A stretch of 59,480 nucleotides of DNA from positions 1 through 59,480 of the IMG/VR virus record IMGVR_UViG_3300042484_002671; one strand, 5' to 3'. Below the pieces are notes generated by a model, which worked only from the letters and a program-made list of their open reading frames with translations, did no database searches and was not told the origin of the DNA. The stretch is from a virus. Positions 33,618 to 42,608 of this stretch are shown one piece after another (the stretch's first letter is position 1; each line of letters begins with the position of its first letter). A program made the position numbers and the translations under genes.

Positions 33618-36221
33618 ATGGCATATCAAAATATTAATCAATATAATTTTAGACGATGGGGTATTAAACCTGTCAACGAAGTCACGGACATTTGTCTCGC
33701 GTCAGATGAGAAAGACTACGACCAAGAAGTTATTTTTTCACCATTACTAATTGGTGAGGATAATGGTAATAGAATGCCGTTCAAATTTGACTTTAATAGT
33801 TCAGGAACTACAAAATGTCAAACAAATTCATGCACATTTGATGATGATACTATTGTATCTGAAAACTATTGGAATCCAACTGATACCGACCCTAATTTTT
33901 GTCCAATTGTTACTGAGTTATGTGATGTTGGTTTGACAGGTATTGACAATGGACTTGTTAAAAACATGTCAGGTGAGACTATTGAAATAACAACTGGTCT
34001 TTACGAAACAGAGTCAGACAGATTTAGTAGATACAAATATGATAGGAGAATGAAAATGCACCCTATCACTGGTTTCACAACTTCAGAAAATAGATTGTGG
34101 AATGATGACTCTTACTCCTATAATATGTATTACGCCACGGATGGTAATCCTGTGGGTTATTTTGCCAGATTAAACGGAGGATTCTTCCAAGGTTTTTATA
34201 AGTTACCAGGATACGACTATCAGGTGTTCCCTCAAAGAGTATCGTTAGGGTGGACAGCTGAATTTATGTTAAGATACAGATGGACAGGAGATACTTCTGT
34301 CGGACTTAACGCAAGGTATCCAGATAATAAGGGAACTTTTTTCTACATGGGGGCGAGAGCCGAAAACAAATTCTATCATTATGCTGATGGTGAACCAAAA
34401 CAAGATACAGGGTACACAAGAGTGACTTCAGGGTTAACTTGTATGCATACTTGTGGTTGTGCAAGTACCGCAAATACTTCATCTGAATGTCTGCAGGTGT
34501 ATCAACCATCGGGAGGTACGATAACTCATTGCACTTGTGGTTGCCCTTGTGATTGCCAAACAACAGCCAAATACGCTGAGAAAGACCCATTATATGATGG
34601 GGTTTCAAATGCATTGTCTTTAAGATTAAGTGGTGATACTGGTAGTCCAAGACTATGTGTTAAGACATATAGAATAACAGGAGGGTGTGAATACAGTGGA
34701 ACTTGTCTTACAGGATTGACTTATCACACAGGAACTTCTGTAACTGAATGGTGTTCTACAAGAGGAATCTTTGATGATTGTAGTGGAACAACTTACCCTA
34801 ACGTTGAACATTGGGTTCAAATAGACGCCGTATTCCAAAGAAGAGAATGGTTTGATACCTGTGACTTATATGAAAAGGGAGGTCTTGGTCTTTTAGTTGA
34901 TGATGTATATTTTGCAACATTAGAGAATAGAAGTGTAACATTAGTTGAACCACCAATAACACATGACCCAGGATATATTCCACCTTCAACAGAGGTTGTA
35001 ACATTTACTGATATGTGGACCGAAGAACAAAAATATAGATTAGGTACTCTTAAATTTTATGTTAACGGTAAATTATTTTTGGTGGCTGAAAATTTTGAAG
35101 AAATAATCCCAAGACTTCTTAATGTTGAAAAAGAAAAACAAATTGGGGTTGGGTATAATATTTCAGTTGGAGGAGGTACTCAAGGTCTTCACGACAACTT
35201 AACATTCTCTGCAGGGTGTCCCGCAGAGTTAAGTGGTATTACATATCAACAAGACCCTGAATGTTTAACTGATTATGACTTAGAACATACTGAATACTCA
35301 GGTCTTACAACTCAAATAAGATTAGAAGAAATTTTTGGTGGTAGTATGATTGGTGATGTTAGTGCATTTAGAATGTATACTGAACCGTTGAATGCATCTC
35401 AAATTAGACACAACTTTAAGTTATTAAAAAACAGATATAACCTATTAGACCCTAATTGTCTTAATTGTAGAATCTTTATACCTAATAACGATTTATTATA
35501 TATCTCAGTACCTTGTACTGATTTAGGATATTTGACGGTACCATGTAATGATTTGTTTTCTTCTTTCTATCCATGCCCAACATCAACCCCAACTCAAACT
35601 CCAACTCAAACTCCAACAAATACTGCAACAGAAACACCAACACCTACTAACACTGAGACTCCAACTAGTACTCCTACCAACACAGTAACTCCAACCAATA
35701 CTGAAACATCGACTCCAACGCCAACTCCGACTCCAACAGTTACCACCACTAATACTGTAACTCCTACAAATACCGAAACTCCAACGCCAACCCCTACCAA
35801 CACACCTACTAATACGGAAACTCCTACTAATACTCCGTCTGAAACACCTACAAATACACCAACTCAAACTCCTACTAATACAGAGACTCCAACAAATACT
35901 CCAAGTGTTACTCCAACAAATACTCCAAGTGGTACTATTGGAGTAACACCAACTACAACAGAAACTCAAACACCAACTCCAACTGAAACCCCTACAAATA
36001 CACCAAGTGAAACTCCAACACAAACTCCAACTAATACAGAAACCCCAACTCCAACACCTACACCGACTAGTTCACCAACACCAACTACAACATCTACACC
36101 GACTAATACACCAACAACAACTCCAACCCCAACATCAACCCAACTATACTTCTTATTATTTGAAGATGATTCAATTGCTACGGCAGAAAATAACGATAAT
36201 ATTGAAATAGATATTATATAA
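33618..36221 (+). CDS. Large tail fibre protein with LamG-like domains and Thr/Pro repeats
   Basis: 867 residues. The N-terminal ~130 residues are probably the tail attachment region. Residues ~180-640 are beta-rich with concanavalin/LamG-type patterns ([46 protein letters not shown]). Residues ~274-316 are unusually Cys-rich (CMHTCGC ... [10 protein letters not shown]) and could bind metal or form disulphides. Residues ~653-842 are a long Thr/Pro/Asn repeat of the [13 protein letters not shown] kind. A short acidic tail ([13 protein letters not shown]) follows. It is a likely host-recognition fibre and the first gene of the fibre operon. Confidence 0.75.
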   Translation: MAYQNINQYNFRRWGIKPVNEVTDICLASDEKDYDQEVIFSPLLIGEDNGNRMPFKFDFNSSGTTKCQTNSCTFDDDTIVSENYWNPTDTDPNFCPIVTELCDVGLTGIDNGLVKNMSGETIEITTGLYETESDRFSRYKYDRRMKMHPITGFTTSENRLWNDDSYSYNMYYATDGNPVGYFARLNGGFFQGFYKLPGYDYQVFPQRVSLGWTAEFMLRYRWTGDTSVGLNARYPDNKGTFFYMGARAENKFYHYADGEPKQDTGYTRVTSGLTCMHTCGCASTANTSSECLQVYQPSGGTITHCTCGCPCDCQTTAKYAEKDPLYDGVSNALSLRLSGDTGSPRLCVKTYRITGGCEYSGTCLTGLTYHTGTSVTEWCSTRGIFDDCSGTTYPNVEHWVQIDAVFQRREWFDTCDLYEKGGLGLLVDDVYFATLENRSVTLVEPPITHDPGYIPPSTEVVTFTDMWTEEQKYRLGTLKFYVNGKLFLVAENFEEIIPRLLNVEKEKQIGVGYNISVGGGTQGLHDNLTFSAGCPAELSGITYQQDPECLTDYDLEHTEYSGLTTQIRLEEIFGGSMIGDVSAFRMYTEPLNASQIRHNFKLLKNRYNLLDPNCLNCRIFIPNNDLLYISVPCTDLGYLTVPCNDLFSSFYPCPTSTPTQTPTQTPTNTATETPTPTNTETPTSTPTNTVTPTNTETSTPTPTPTPTVTTTNTVTPTNTETPTPTPTNTPTNTETPTNTPSETPTNTPTQTPTNTETPTNTPSVTPTNTPSGTIGVTPTTTETQTPTPTETPTNTPSETPTQTPTNTETPTPTPTPTSSPTPTTTSTPTNTPTTTPTPTSTQLYFLLFEDDSIATAENNDNIEIDII
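35582..36140 (+). repeat. Thr/Pro/Asn-coding degenerate repeat
   Basis: About 560 bases of degenerate 6-18 base units (CCAACT, AATAC, ACTCC) encode TP, TNT and TET blocks inside the large fibre. The same sequence type recurs at 36949-37074, 38917-38951 and 39242-39640. Codon use varies between units, so it is protein-level repetition with only local DNA identity. Confidence 0.85.
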
Positions 36222-36236
36222 AAAAAATAGAATAAA

Positions 36237-36749
36237 ATGGCAAATACAAAAATAAGTCAATTACCGACATTTACGGGAAATACTAATGGGTCGTTTATTG
36301 TTATGAACAATAGTGGTAATACGGAATCATTTAAGGTGGCTAAAGAAACACTATTTAGTGGATATTCAACAAATGTGGTGTCACCAGTCTCAGGTAGTTG
36401 GACGGTGACTCCAGGGACTAATAACTACAGTTTTACAGTTGATATTAATAATGTGTATAACTTATGGGTTCTTGGAAATATACCAAATGGTATAATAGTT
36501 TATAATGCTACAGTAAGTGTTAGTAATACTAATGTACCAGTAATTGGTGTTCAGTATGCCTGGAATTATACTGGTGGGGGTAGTCCAATATTGTTTACAA
36601 CTATACCTGCACAGATTATAGGAACCGCGGGTTCAATATCTACTGCTTCACCATCTGTAGGTACATCAACAAATACATTTGTATTCGGTATTCAAAACAA
36701 TACGGTATCAGGTTTTACGGTTAATTACGGATATATTAAAGTAAGTTAA
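36237..36749 (+). CDS. Tail fibre/structural protein, 170 aa
   Basis: It opens NTKISQLPTFTGNTNGSFIVMNNSG, the 'KISQLP..tG' start common in phage tail fibre and fibre-associated proteins. The remainder is a Ser/Thr/Asn-rich beta domain. It lies 15 bases after the large fibre gene and 1 base before the next. It is likely part of the fibre complex. Confidence 0.65.
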   Translation: MANTKISQLPTFTGNTNGSFIVMNNSGNTESFKVAKETLFSGYSTNVVSPVSGSWTVTPGTNNYSFTVDINNVYNLWVLGNIPNGIIVYNATVSVSNTNVPVIGVQYAWNYTGGGSPILFTTIPAQIIGTAGSISTASPSVGTSTNTFVFGIQNNTVSGFTVNYGYIKVS

Positions 36750-36750
36750 A

Positions 36751-37320
36751 ATGAATACAACAGACTGTAACTATTTTATTATAACCAACTACAATAATGT
36801 CGAAGAAGGATATTATAGATGGACTGGTTGTACGGATATAATTAGTGTTTCACCAATTAACCCGTTAGAAGTACAATATGTTTGTGCTAAGGATTTAATT
36901 GTTGAAAGTTATGGAGCTCCTCTTACAATATCTTTAGTAGGATTATGTCCCTCGACAACACCAACTCCAACTATTACATCAACACCAACTCAAAGTTCGG
37001 TAACACCTACTCCAACCTCAACTTCTCCAACTCCAACACCCACAACAACACCAACGGTTACACCAACAACAGTTTATATGTATAATCTAAGAACAGGTGG
37101 ATGGTATCAAAATGTTTGTCAATCTGTTAGTATGACAGCAAATCCTAAAAACGTTACAATCTACACTTCAAAACCTTTTGAAATTTTGGAAGTTGGAGAT
37201 TACGTATATGGTAACCAATCTTTAACTATTCCACCAATAGATGCCAATTTTACAATCTCAAACGGAGGTAGATTTATTCAACTTAGCGGTAATCAAATTA
37301 TTAATGTTGGGGTATGTTAA
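36751..37320 (+). CDS. Short modular tail fibre with Thr/Pro linker
   Basis: 189 residues: an N-terminal beta module (TTDCNYFIITNYN ... GYYRWTGC, ~1-68), a Thr/Pro/Ser linker (~67-108), and a C-terminal beta domain (~108-189, YNLRTGGWYQNVC). The N-module has a decayed copy at 38855-38951 and resembles in layout that of the 39032 gene. The linker joining two domains looks like a recombination point for swapping receptor-binding tips. Confidence 0.65.
   Translation: MNTTDCNYFIITNYNNVEEGYYRWTGCTDIISVSPINPLEVQYVCAKDLIVESYGAPLTISLVGLCPSTTPTPTITSTPTQSSVTPTPTSTSPTPTPTTTPTVTPTTVYMYNLRTGGWYQNVCQSVSMTANPKNVTIYTSKPFEILEVGDYVYGNQSLTIPPIDANFTISNGGRFIQLSGNQIINVGVC
36949..37074 (+). repeat. Thr/Pro-coding linker repeat
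   Basis: A short run of the same Thr/Pro repeat type, here between two folded modules of the 189-aa fibre. Confidence 0.7.
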
Positions 37321-37342
37321 AAGATAAAATAAAATTTTTGAG

Positions 37343-37349
37343 TATTTAT
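37343..37349 (+). promoter_or_regulatory. TATTTAT element (candidate late promoter)
   Basis: TATTTATT ends 4 bases before the ATG at 37354. Confidence 0.55.
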
Positions 37350-37353
37350 TAAC

Positions 37354-37737
37354 ATGGCAGATTGTGGTGTATCAATATTTAGTGATAATTTAAGCGGATT
37401 AACCGCAAATGTTACCTTTCATTCTTGTACTGGTAGTACAATTAGTTTAGGTGAACAAACATTTCCATTTACTTATATTACCGATTATTGGTATGGAACT
37501 TATGATTGCTATGTTGCAATATATAATTATACTTATACAATTAATGTACCTTGTCCATCACCAACATACGAATTAATTCCTACAGGTGAATTATTATATG
37601 ACATAATTCCTTTGGATAATTTGTCGGCATTAGACATACCTAATGGTGAATTATTGTATGAAACAATTCCTTTGGATAATTTGTCGGCATTGGACATACC
37701 TAATGGTGATTTATTATACGCCATAATTCAAAATTAA
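37354..37737 (+). CDS. Short fibre protein with tandem-duplicated tail
   Basis: 127 residues. Residues 1-70 form a module (GSTISLGEQTFPFTY ... YGTYDCYV) clearly related to the N-terminus of the next gene (GTISLGTQIVPFNY ... YGEYDLFI). Residues ~78-126 are tandem 20-residue repeats (IPLDNLSALDIPNGELLYET). No enzymatic domain. It could be a short attachment fibre or a truncated paralogue whose tip was replaced by repeats. Confidence 0.6.
   Translation: MADCGVSIFSDNLSGLTANVTFHSCTGSTISLGEQTFPFTYITDYWYGTYDCYVAIYNYTYTINVPCPSPTYELIPTGELLYDIIPLDNLSALDIPNGELLYETIPLDNLSALDIPNGDLLYAIIQN
37585..37728 (+). repeat. 60-base tandem repeat, about 2.4 copies
   Basis: Units at 37585-37644, 37645-37704 and a partial unit from 37705 are nearly identical at the DNA level (for example TTTGGATAATTTGTCGGCAT at 37611 and 37671). 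The repeat length is a multiple of three, so copy number can change without breaking the frame. Confidence 0.85.
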
Positions 37738-37754
37738 ATTTCAATAAATCATAA

Positions 37755-37761
37755 TATTTAT
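37755..37761 (+). promoter_or_regulatory. TATTTAT element (candidate late promoter)
   Basis: TATTTATAAATA is self-complementary, so it contains both the element and a T4-type TATAAATA. It ends 12 bases before the ATG at 37774. Confidence 0.5.
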
Positions 37762-37773
37762 AAATAAAAAAAT

Positions 37774-38853
37774 ATGTCAACAATAGAAGGAGTTAGAATC
37801 TCAAGTAACAGTTTAATAGGAAAAACATCAAATCCTACTGTTTTTAGGCCAGTAACTGGAGGAACAATTAGTTTAGGTACCCAAATAGTTCCATTTAATT
37901 ATTATTCAGAATATCCATATGGAGAGTACGATTTATTCATCACTGAATATCAAACAGAATATACCATAACAATACCTGAACCAGCACCAGCTCAATCGGC
38001 GTATACTGAAACTGTTAATTTAACATTTACAGGTTCTGTTTTATCTAGTTTTTGGGGTTCATATACTACAGGATTTATGCAATCATTAGGGTTTGCACCT
38101 GAAGATATTGTATATGCTGAAGGAATTTGTTCTGATGATGTTGATGCTCTAGTAGTACAAGGAGTTAGTAATATTGGTCAATTTCCTACATCGATGAGTT
38201 CTCTTCTTGGGCCATTTATGTCAGGAGGTTTAGCTGGTTATCCATTTGTTGGTCAAGTTGGTTTGGGAGCGTGGGCAAGTCATATAACAACAGGTTCAAC
38301 AATTTCTGGAGGAACATTATTTATTTCAAGTACACCACATATTGGAATTACTCTTGATGGTGATGTAGGTTACATATATCGTAAAGGTAATGTTAGTAAT
38401 ACTACTTTGTCAACAACTTGCGGTGCAGTTGCTGGAGCAATCGCTCAAGTTATTGCATCAGGTGCAACACAACCAATCTTTCCATCTTGGTCAGGAACTG
38501 GAGATTATGAATTTTATTATCTTCAAGATATGTTATGGCCTGAAAGAGCAACTTTATCGGCAATGACATATGGTGAGAGTATGGTACATGCTACAAGAGT
38601 TATTAGAAATAATGCTAACCAATTTTTATATGATTATTTACCAGCTGCAGTTACAGGAGGAACATTATCTGCTTTAGGATATGTTAGTGAAAATCCAGTA
38701 TATTTGTGTAACGGTATTTTTATAAACACAGACTATGGTTATGAATCTTATGTTCAAGTTGATGGATTTTCTGCGTGGACATGGAATAGTGTAACATCCG
38801 CAGGTACTTGGACTGATTTAACTTCTGATTATCTTTCGGGATTATTGAGTTAA
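37774..38853 (+). CDS. Tail fibre with LCIB-type carbonic-anhydrase-like domain
   Basis: 359 residues. Residues 1-70 are the fibre module shared with the preceding gene, followed by a Pro/Ala linker. Residues ~78-230 follow the LCIB/C family of beta-carbonic anhydrases: EGICSDDV, SGGLAGYPFVGQVGLGAWAS, TPHIGITLDGDVGYIYRKG and TTCGAV. The zinc ligands of that fold would be Cys119, His189 and Cys216, with Asp121 beside the first Cys. The Arg I would expect shortly after the Cys-x-Asp is not obvious, so activity is uncertain. Residues 235-359 are a further beta/alpha region of unknown type. An enzyme-like domain on a fibre could be a receptor-binding fold or a real hydratase. Confidence 0.6.
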   Translation: MSTIEGVRISSNSLIGKTSNPTVFRPVTGGTISLGTQIVPFNYYSEYPYGEYDLFITEYQTEYTITIPEPAPAQSAYTETVNLTFTGSVLSSFWGSYTTGFMQSLGFAPEDIVYAEGICSDDVDALVVQGVSNIGQFPTSMSSLLGPFMSGGLAGYPFVGQVGLGAWASHITTGSTISGGTLFISSTPHIGITLDGDVGYIYRKGNVSNTTLSTTCGAVAGAIAQVIASGATQPIFPSWSGTGDYEFYYLQDMLWPERATLSAMTYGESMVHATRVIRNNANQFLYDYLPAAVTGGTLSALGYVSENPVYLCNGIFINTDYGYESYVQVDGFSAWTWNSVTSAGTWTDLTSDYLSGLLS

Positions 38854-38854
38854 T

Positions 38855-38951
38855 ACGTATTCAACAGATTGTAATTATTTTATAATAACCAACAACAACC
38901 TCAATAAATACGAAAACTCCAACTAATACTCAAACCACTACAACAACATAA
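38855..38951 (+). pseudogene. Remnant of a modular fibre gene
   Basis: The frame reading from 38855 encodes STDCNYFIITNNN, almost identical to the start of the 36751 gene (TTDCNYFIITNYN), but has no ATG and stops after 25 codons. From about 38911 another frame encodes NTKTPTNTQTTTTT and stops at 38949-38951, which is the Thr/Pro repeat. The piece therefore joins a fibre N-module to the repeat after a large deletion and frameshift. The rest of the gap to 39031 shows only the TATTTAT element. Confidence 0.75.
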
Positions 38952-39005
38952 ATCTTATTTAAGAAATAAAATAAGATTACTTTATAAAATTAGAGAAAAT
39001 CGTAG

Positions 39006-39012
39006 TATTTAT
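39006..39012 (+). promoter_or_regulatory. TATTTAT element (candidate late promoter)
   Basis: TATTTATT lies 19 bases upstream of the ATG at 39032. Confidence 0.5.
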
Positions 39013-39031
39013 TAAATAAATAACATTTAAG

Positions 39032-39643
39032 ATGGCATGTAGCAAATATACCTTAACAAATACAGGTTCCACAATTGTGAACTTTAATTATAGAAGATGT
39101 GATGACTCTCTTTGGGAGTATCAAGTTGAATTAAATCCAAATCAAACAAAGAATATTTGGGTAATTAACGGGACGTATACAATTTCTCCTGTTTATACTA
39201 GTTCAGTTTCTTTGATTAATCAGGGGTCTTTCCCTCCAATTAGTGAGACTGCGACTCCGACACCAACAAATACTCAAACTCCGACTAATACACCAACAGT
39301 AAGTATAACTGCATCAAACACATCAACTCCAACACCAACTCCAACTAACACTGAAACTTCAACACCAACTCCAACTAACACCGAAACTCCAACACAAACC
39401 CAAACTAACACACAAACTCCTACAAACACTCCAACACCAACTAATACACAAACACCAACTAATACACAAACACCAACTAATACACAAACGCCAACAAATA
39501 CTCAAACTCCAACTAACACCGAAACACCAACTAATACACCGACTCCTACTAACACTCCAACGCCAACTAATACTCAAACTCCTACAAATACTGAAACACC
39601 AACTAATACACCAACATTAACTAATACGCCAACACATAGTTAA
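39032..39643 (+). CDS. Fibre module protein ending in Thr/Pro repeats
   Basis: 203 residues. The N-terminal ~70 residues form a beta module ([18 protein letters not shown] ... [17 protein letters not shown]) similar in outline to that of the 36751 gene. The remaining ~130 residues are almost purely Thr, Pro, Asn, Glu and Gln repeats, with no folded tip after them. It may be a fibre that lost its tip by recombination, or a mucin-like extended stalk. A strong terminator follows. Confidence 0.65.
   Translation: MACSKYTLTNTGSTIVNFNYRRCDDSLWEYQVELNPNQTKNIWVINGTYTISPVYTSSVSLINQGSFPPISETATPTPTNTQTPTNTPTVSITASNTSTPTPTPTNTETSTPTPTNTETPTQTQTNTQTPTNTPTPTNTQTPTNTQTPTNTQTPTNTQTPTNTETPTNTPTPTNTPTPTNTQTPTNTETPTNTPTLTNTPTHS
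39242..39640 (+). repeat. Thr/Pro/Asn-coding repeat with local perfect tandem units
   Basis: Encodes [11 protein letters not shown] blocks. Between about 39435 and 39490 an 18-base unit (ACCAACTAATACACAAAC) repeats three times without change, so slippage or recombination here is recent. Confidence 0.85.
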
Positions 39644-39666
39644 TAAAATTAAAAATAATATATTTC

Positions 39667-39704
39667 AAAAAACCCTCTACTTTTGTGGAGGGTTTTTTAT
39701 TTTT
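39667..39704 (+). terminator. Rho-independent terminator of the fibre operon
   Basis: An AAAAAACCCTC / GAGGGTTTTTT stem around TACTTTTGTG, followed by T-rich sequence. It separates the fibre cluster from the glycosyltransferase cluster. Confidence 0.9.
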
Positions 39705-39722
39705 AATACAAAATAGACATTA

Positions 39723-40988
39723 ATGAAAATATTCGTTCAAATTGCGTCCTACAGAGACCCACAGTTAATACCAACAATAAAAGACATGTTGGAAAACGCC
39801 AAGAAACCTAAAAATTTAGTATTCTCAATTGCAAGACAATTCGCAGAAGAAGATGGGTTTGATAACTTAGATGAATATAGAGATGACAAAAGATTTAAAA
39901 TCTTAGACATTCCTTATCAAGATGCAAAAGGTGTTTGTTGGGCAAGAAACCTAACACAACAACTTTATGATGGAGAATCATATACACTACAAATTGACTC
40001 TCATATGAGATTTGTCAAAGATTGGGATGATATCTTAATCAAGATGATAAAGGGTCTACAAAAGGATGGGCACAAGAAACCTCTACTTACGGGATATGTA
40101 CCATCCTTCGACCCTGATAATGAACCAGCAGGTAGAGCGCAAGATGCTTGGAGAATGGCCTTCGATAGATTCATTCCTGAAGGTGCGGTATTCTTCTTAC
40201 CTGAAACAATTCCAGGTTGGAGAGAAATGAAAAAACCTGTTACATCAAGATTCTATTCTGCTCACTTCTGTTTTACTTTAGGAGAATTTTCAAAAGAAGT
40301 TCAACACAACCCTGAATATTATTTCCACGGAGAAGAGATTTCAATTGCAGCAAGAGCTTATACATGGGGTTATGATTTATTTCACCCACACATTCCTGTT
40401 GTTTATCACGAGTATACTCGTAAAGGTAGAACTAAACAATGGGATGATGATAAAACTTGGGGTCAAAAAAATACCCACTCTCACTTAACAAATAGAAAGT
40501 TATTTGGTATGGATGGTGAAACTCAACAAGGACATGATGGACAATACGGATTTGGTACTGTTAGAAGTTTAAAAGATTATGAAAAATATTCAGGTTTATT
40601 ATTTGAAAAAAGAGCAGTAGACAAACATTGTTTGGACAAACAATATCCACCAAGTCCTTATAACTTTGAAACTGAAGAAGATTGGAAAAATTCATTCTCA
40701 ACAATATTTAAACATTGTATTGATATTGGATATTCACAAGTTACTGAAACCGATTATGATTTTTGGGTTGTTGCATTCCACAATGGTTCTGACGAAACAT
40801 TATATAGAAAAGATGCGGATAAGAATGAAATTGCAGGATTTATGAGAGACCCTGATAAGTATTGTAAAGTTTGGAGAGAATTCCCAACAACAGAATTACC
40901 TTCTTATTGGGTAGTTTGGCCTCACTCAGAATCAAAAGGATGGTGTGATAGGATAACTGGTCAATTAAATCACAATGTAATTAGTTAA
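39723..40988 (+). CDS. GlcNAc-transferase family protein (Skp1 Gnt1-like)
   Basis: 421 residues. IFVQIASYRDPQLIPTIKDML at the start, RNLTQQLYDGESYTLQIDSHMRF with the DxH site (about 91-98), and a later FHGEEISIAAR (~200-210) and WGYDLFHPH. These are the marks of the PF11397 family, whose eukaryotic member attaches GlcNAc to hydroxyproline of Skp1. It is the first gene of a four-gene plus-strand glycosyltransferase operon lying directly after the fibre cluster. No promoter element is obvious between the terminator and the start. The acceptor is unknown. Fibre Thr/Pro repeats are a possible target. Confidence 0.75.
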   Translation: MKIFVQIASYRDPQLIPTIKDMLENAKKPKNLVFSIARQFAEEDGFDNLDEYRDDKRFKILDIPYQDAKGVCWARNLTQQLYDGESYTLQIDSHMRFVKDWDDILIKMIKGLQKDGHKKPLLTGYVPSFDPDNEPAGRAQDAWRMAFDRFIPEGAVFFLPETIPGWREMKKPVTSRFYSAHFCFTLGEFSKEVQHNPEYYFHGEEISIAARAYTWGYDLFHPHIPVVYHEYTRKGRTKQWDDDKTWGQKNTHSHLTNRKLFGMDGETQQGHDGQYGFGTVRSLKDYEKYSGLLFEKRAVDKHCLDKQYPPSPYNFETEEDWKNSFSTIFKHCIDIGYSQVTETDYDFWVVAFHNGSDETLYRKDADKNEIAGFMRDPDKYCKVWREFPTTELPSYWVVWPHSESKGWCDRITGQLNHNVIS

Positions 40989-41737
40989 TGAAATTTAATG
41001 AAATCCCTAAGTTTATTGTAAATTTAGATAGACGACCTGATAGGTTAGAAGAAATTACAAAGGAAATGAAATATCTCGGATGGGATTTTCAAAGATTTCC
41101 CGCAATAGATACTAATTCTTATATGGGCATCACCAAATCAACTTTTGAAATTATTAAGATTGCTAAAGAACAAAAATATCCTCGTGTTATGATTATTGAG
41201 GATGATTGTGGTTTTATGCCATATGCAAAAGATTTACTTCAAAAAATAGAAGATAGTTATCCTAATTTAGAATTTGCGATGTTTAATTTGGCTCCAACTC
41301 AAAATAGAGAGATTTCTGTTAGCAAGGAATATGATTTATTGTTAGATATGACTAACTTACCTGAACCTAGTGAAGGTGAAAATGCTCGTGGTATATATGC
41401 TGCAAATATGATAATTTATGACCAATCAATTTACGATGATATCTTTGATATTGGTTTGACGGCATTTACCAGTGGTGATTATTTCCATGCCTTAGATGAT
41501 TATACTTTTAAATTTATTGTACAAAAACATCAAAGCTACTGTCCAATTTTACCAATAGCTCCACAGAAATCTGGTTACTCAAACATATCTGAAGGTATGT
41601 ATAGTAATTGGTACATGCAAACCTATAATTGGAATAGGTGGTGCCCAACTAAAATCCCTAACGAATTTATGGACCAATACAAAGTTCAAGAAATGAAAGA
41701 TAACGGGGAACATAAAGAATTTTATTATGTCAGTTAA
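40988..41737 (+). CDS. Glycosyltransferase family 25
   Basis: 249 residues. IPKFIVNLDRRPDRLEEI at the N-terminus and VMIIEDDCGF (about 68-77) are the GT25 hallmarks. Bacterial members add galactose to LPS and eukaryotic ones to collagen hydroxylysine. It overlaps the upstream gene by one base and the next by 11 bases. Confidence 0.85.
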   Translation: MKFNEIPKFIVNLDRRPDRLEEITKEMKYLGWDFQRFPAIDTNSYMGITKSTFEIIKIAKEQKYPRVMIIEDDCGFMPYAKDLLQKIEDSYPNLEFAMFNLAPTQNREISVSKEYDLLLDMTNLPEPSEGENARGIYAANMIIYDQSIYDDIFDIGLTAFTSGDYFHALDDYTFKFIVQKHQSYCPILPIAPQKSGYSNISEGMYSNWYMQTYNWNRWCPTKIPNEFMDQYKVQEMKDNGEHKEFYYVS

Positions 41738-42608
41738 ATTTATAACATCAATTTACAGTGACCTATATGGTACTGAATTCGGAGGTAGACCAAATAGAGG
41801 AGGACATTATAGGTATAGTTTGTTGTCACTTTTAAAGATGACAGACGCGGATTTCCTATGTTACACTTCAGATAGAGAATTACCTTCATTAGAAGAGTTT
41901 TTTTATGTCGAATACTCAATTCCAAAAGACAAACTTAAGTTTCAGGTTTTTGATATTGGAAATACCAAATTTAAAGATTTGATTAATCAATATAAGAATA
42001 TTGAGGAAACTAAAAATGGAGACAGATGTGTTGAGGTTCAATACAGTAAGTTCCATTGGTGGTGGAACGAAGATAAATCTTATGATTATTATTATTGGAT
42101 TGATGCTGGATTATCTCATTGTGGATTGATTCCTCTAAAATATCTAACAAATGAACATATCCAACAAAGATATTATGAAAGTAGTTTGTTTAATAATGAT
42201 TTTTTAAAGAATCTTATTGAGGATACGAGTGATAAGTTTTTAATTTTAGGTAAAGAAAATGATAGAAACTATTGGTCAGGTACTGTAGATAGAAAATGGT
42301 ATACTGAATACGATAGAAGTATTCATGTGATTGGTGGTATGTTTGGTGGACACAGAGATAAGTGGGATGAGGTTGTTAATTTATTTGAAGACTATATTCA
42401 AAAAATAATAACTGAAGATAAGGGTATACCACATGAAGAACACGTTATGACTTTAATGTATTTTAACCATTTAGATTTATTTGTTAGAAAACATTTCGAT
42501 ATTTGGTGGTGTAGAGACAACGCGCCTAGAGGAGTTGATGAAGAACTCTTCTTAAACAATAAAAGCTTCTATAGAATATTAGAAGAATTTAATAGAATTT
42601 ATGAGTAA
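41727..42608 (+). CDS. HtrL/YibB/WlaTC-like glycosyltransferase
   Basis: 293 residues. FITSIYSDLYGTEFGGRPNR at the start, CVEVQYSKFHWWWNE and YYYWIDAGLSHCGLIP (about 121-136), a pattern of the HtrL/YibB family linked to LPS and capsule synthesis. It contains a long aromatic-rich region and no membrane segment. It overlaps the GT25 gene by 11 bases and the next gene by 8. Confidence 0.65.
   Translation: MSVKFITSIYSDLYGTEFGGRPNRGGHYRYSLLSLLKMTDADFLCYTSDRELPSLEEFFYVEYSIPKDKLKFQVFDIGNTKFKDLINQYKNIEETKNGDRCVEVQYSKFHWWWNEDKSYDYYYWIDAGLSHCGLIPLKYLTNEHIQQRYYESSLFNNDFLKNLIEDTSDKFLILGKENDRNYWSGTVDRKWYTEYDRSIHVIGGMFGGHRDKWDEVVNLFEDYIQKIITEDKGIPHEEHVMTLMYFNHLDLFVRKHFDIWWCRDNAPRGVDEELFLNNKSFYRILEEFNRIYE

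Noticed and set aside
35583-36023. Minus-strand open frames rich in Trp, Cys, Ser and Val opposite the Thr/Pro repeats (also 39359-39577)
   Set aside because: They are mirror frames of the repeat coding sequence and have no start context or plausible protein composition.
35582-36140. Regular repeats that could suggest a CRISPR array
   Set aside because: Units are short, degenerate and in frame with a Thr/Pro repeat protein. There are no unique spacers of constant length.
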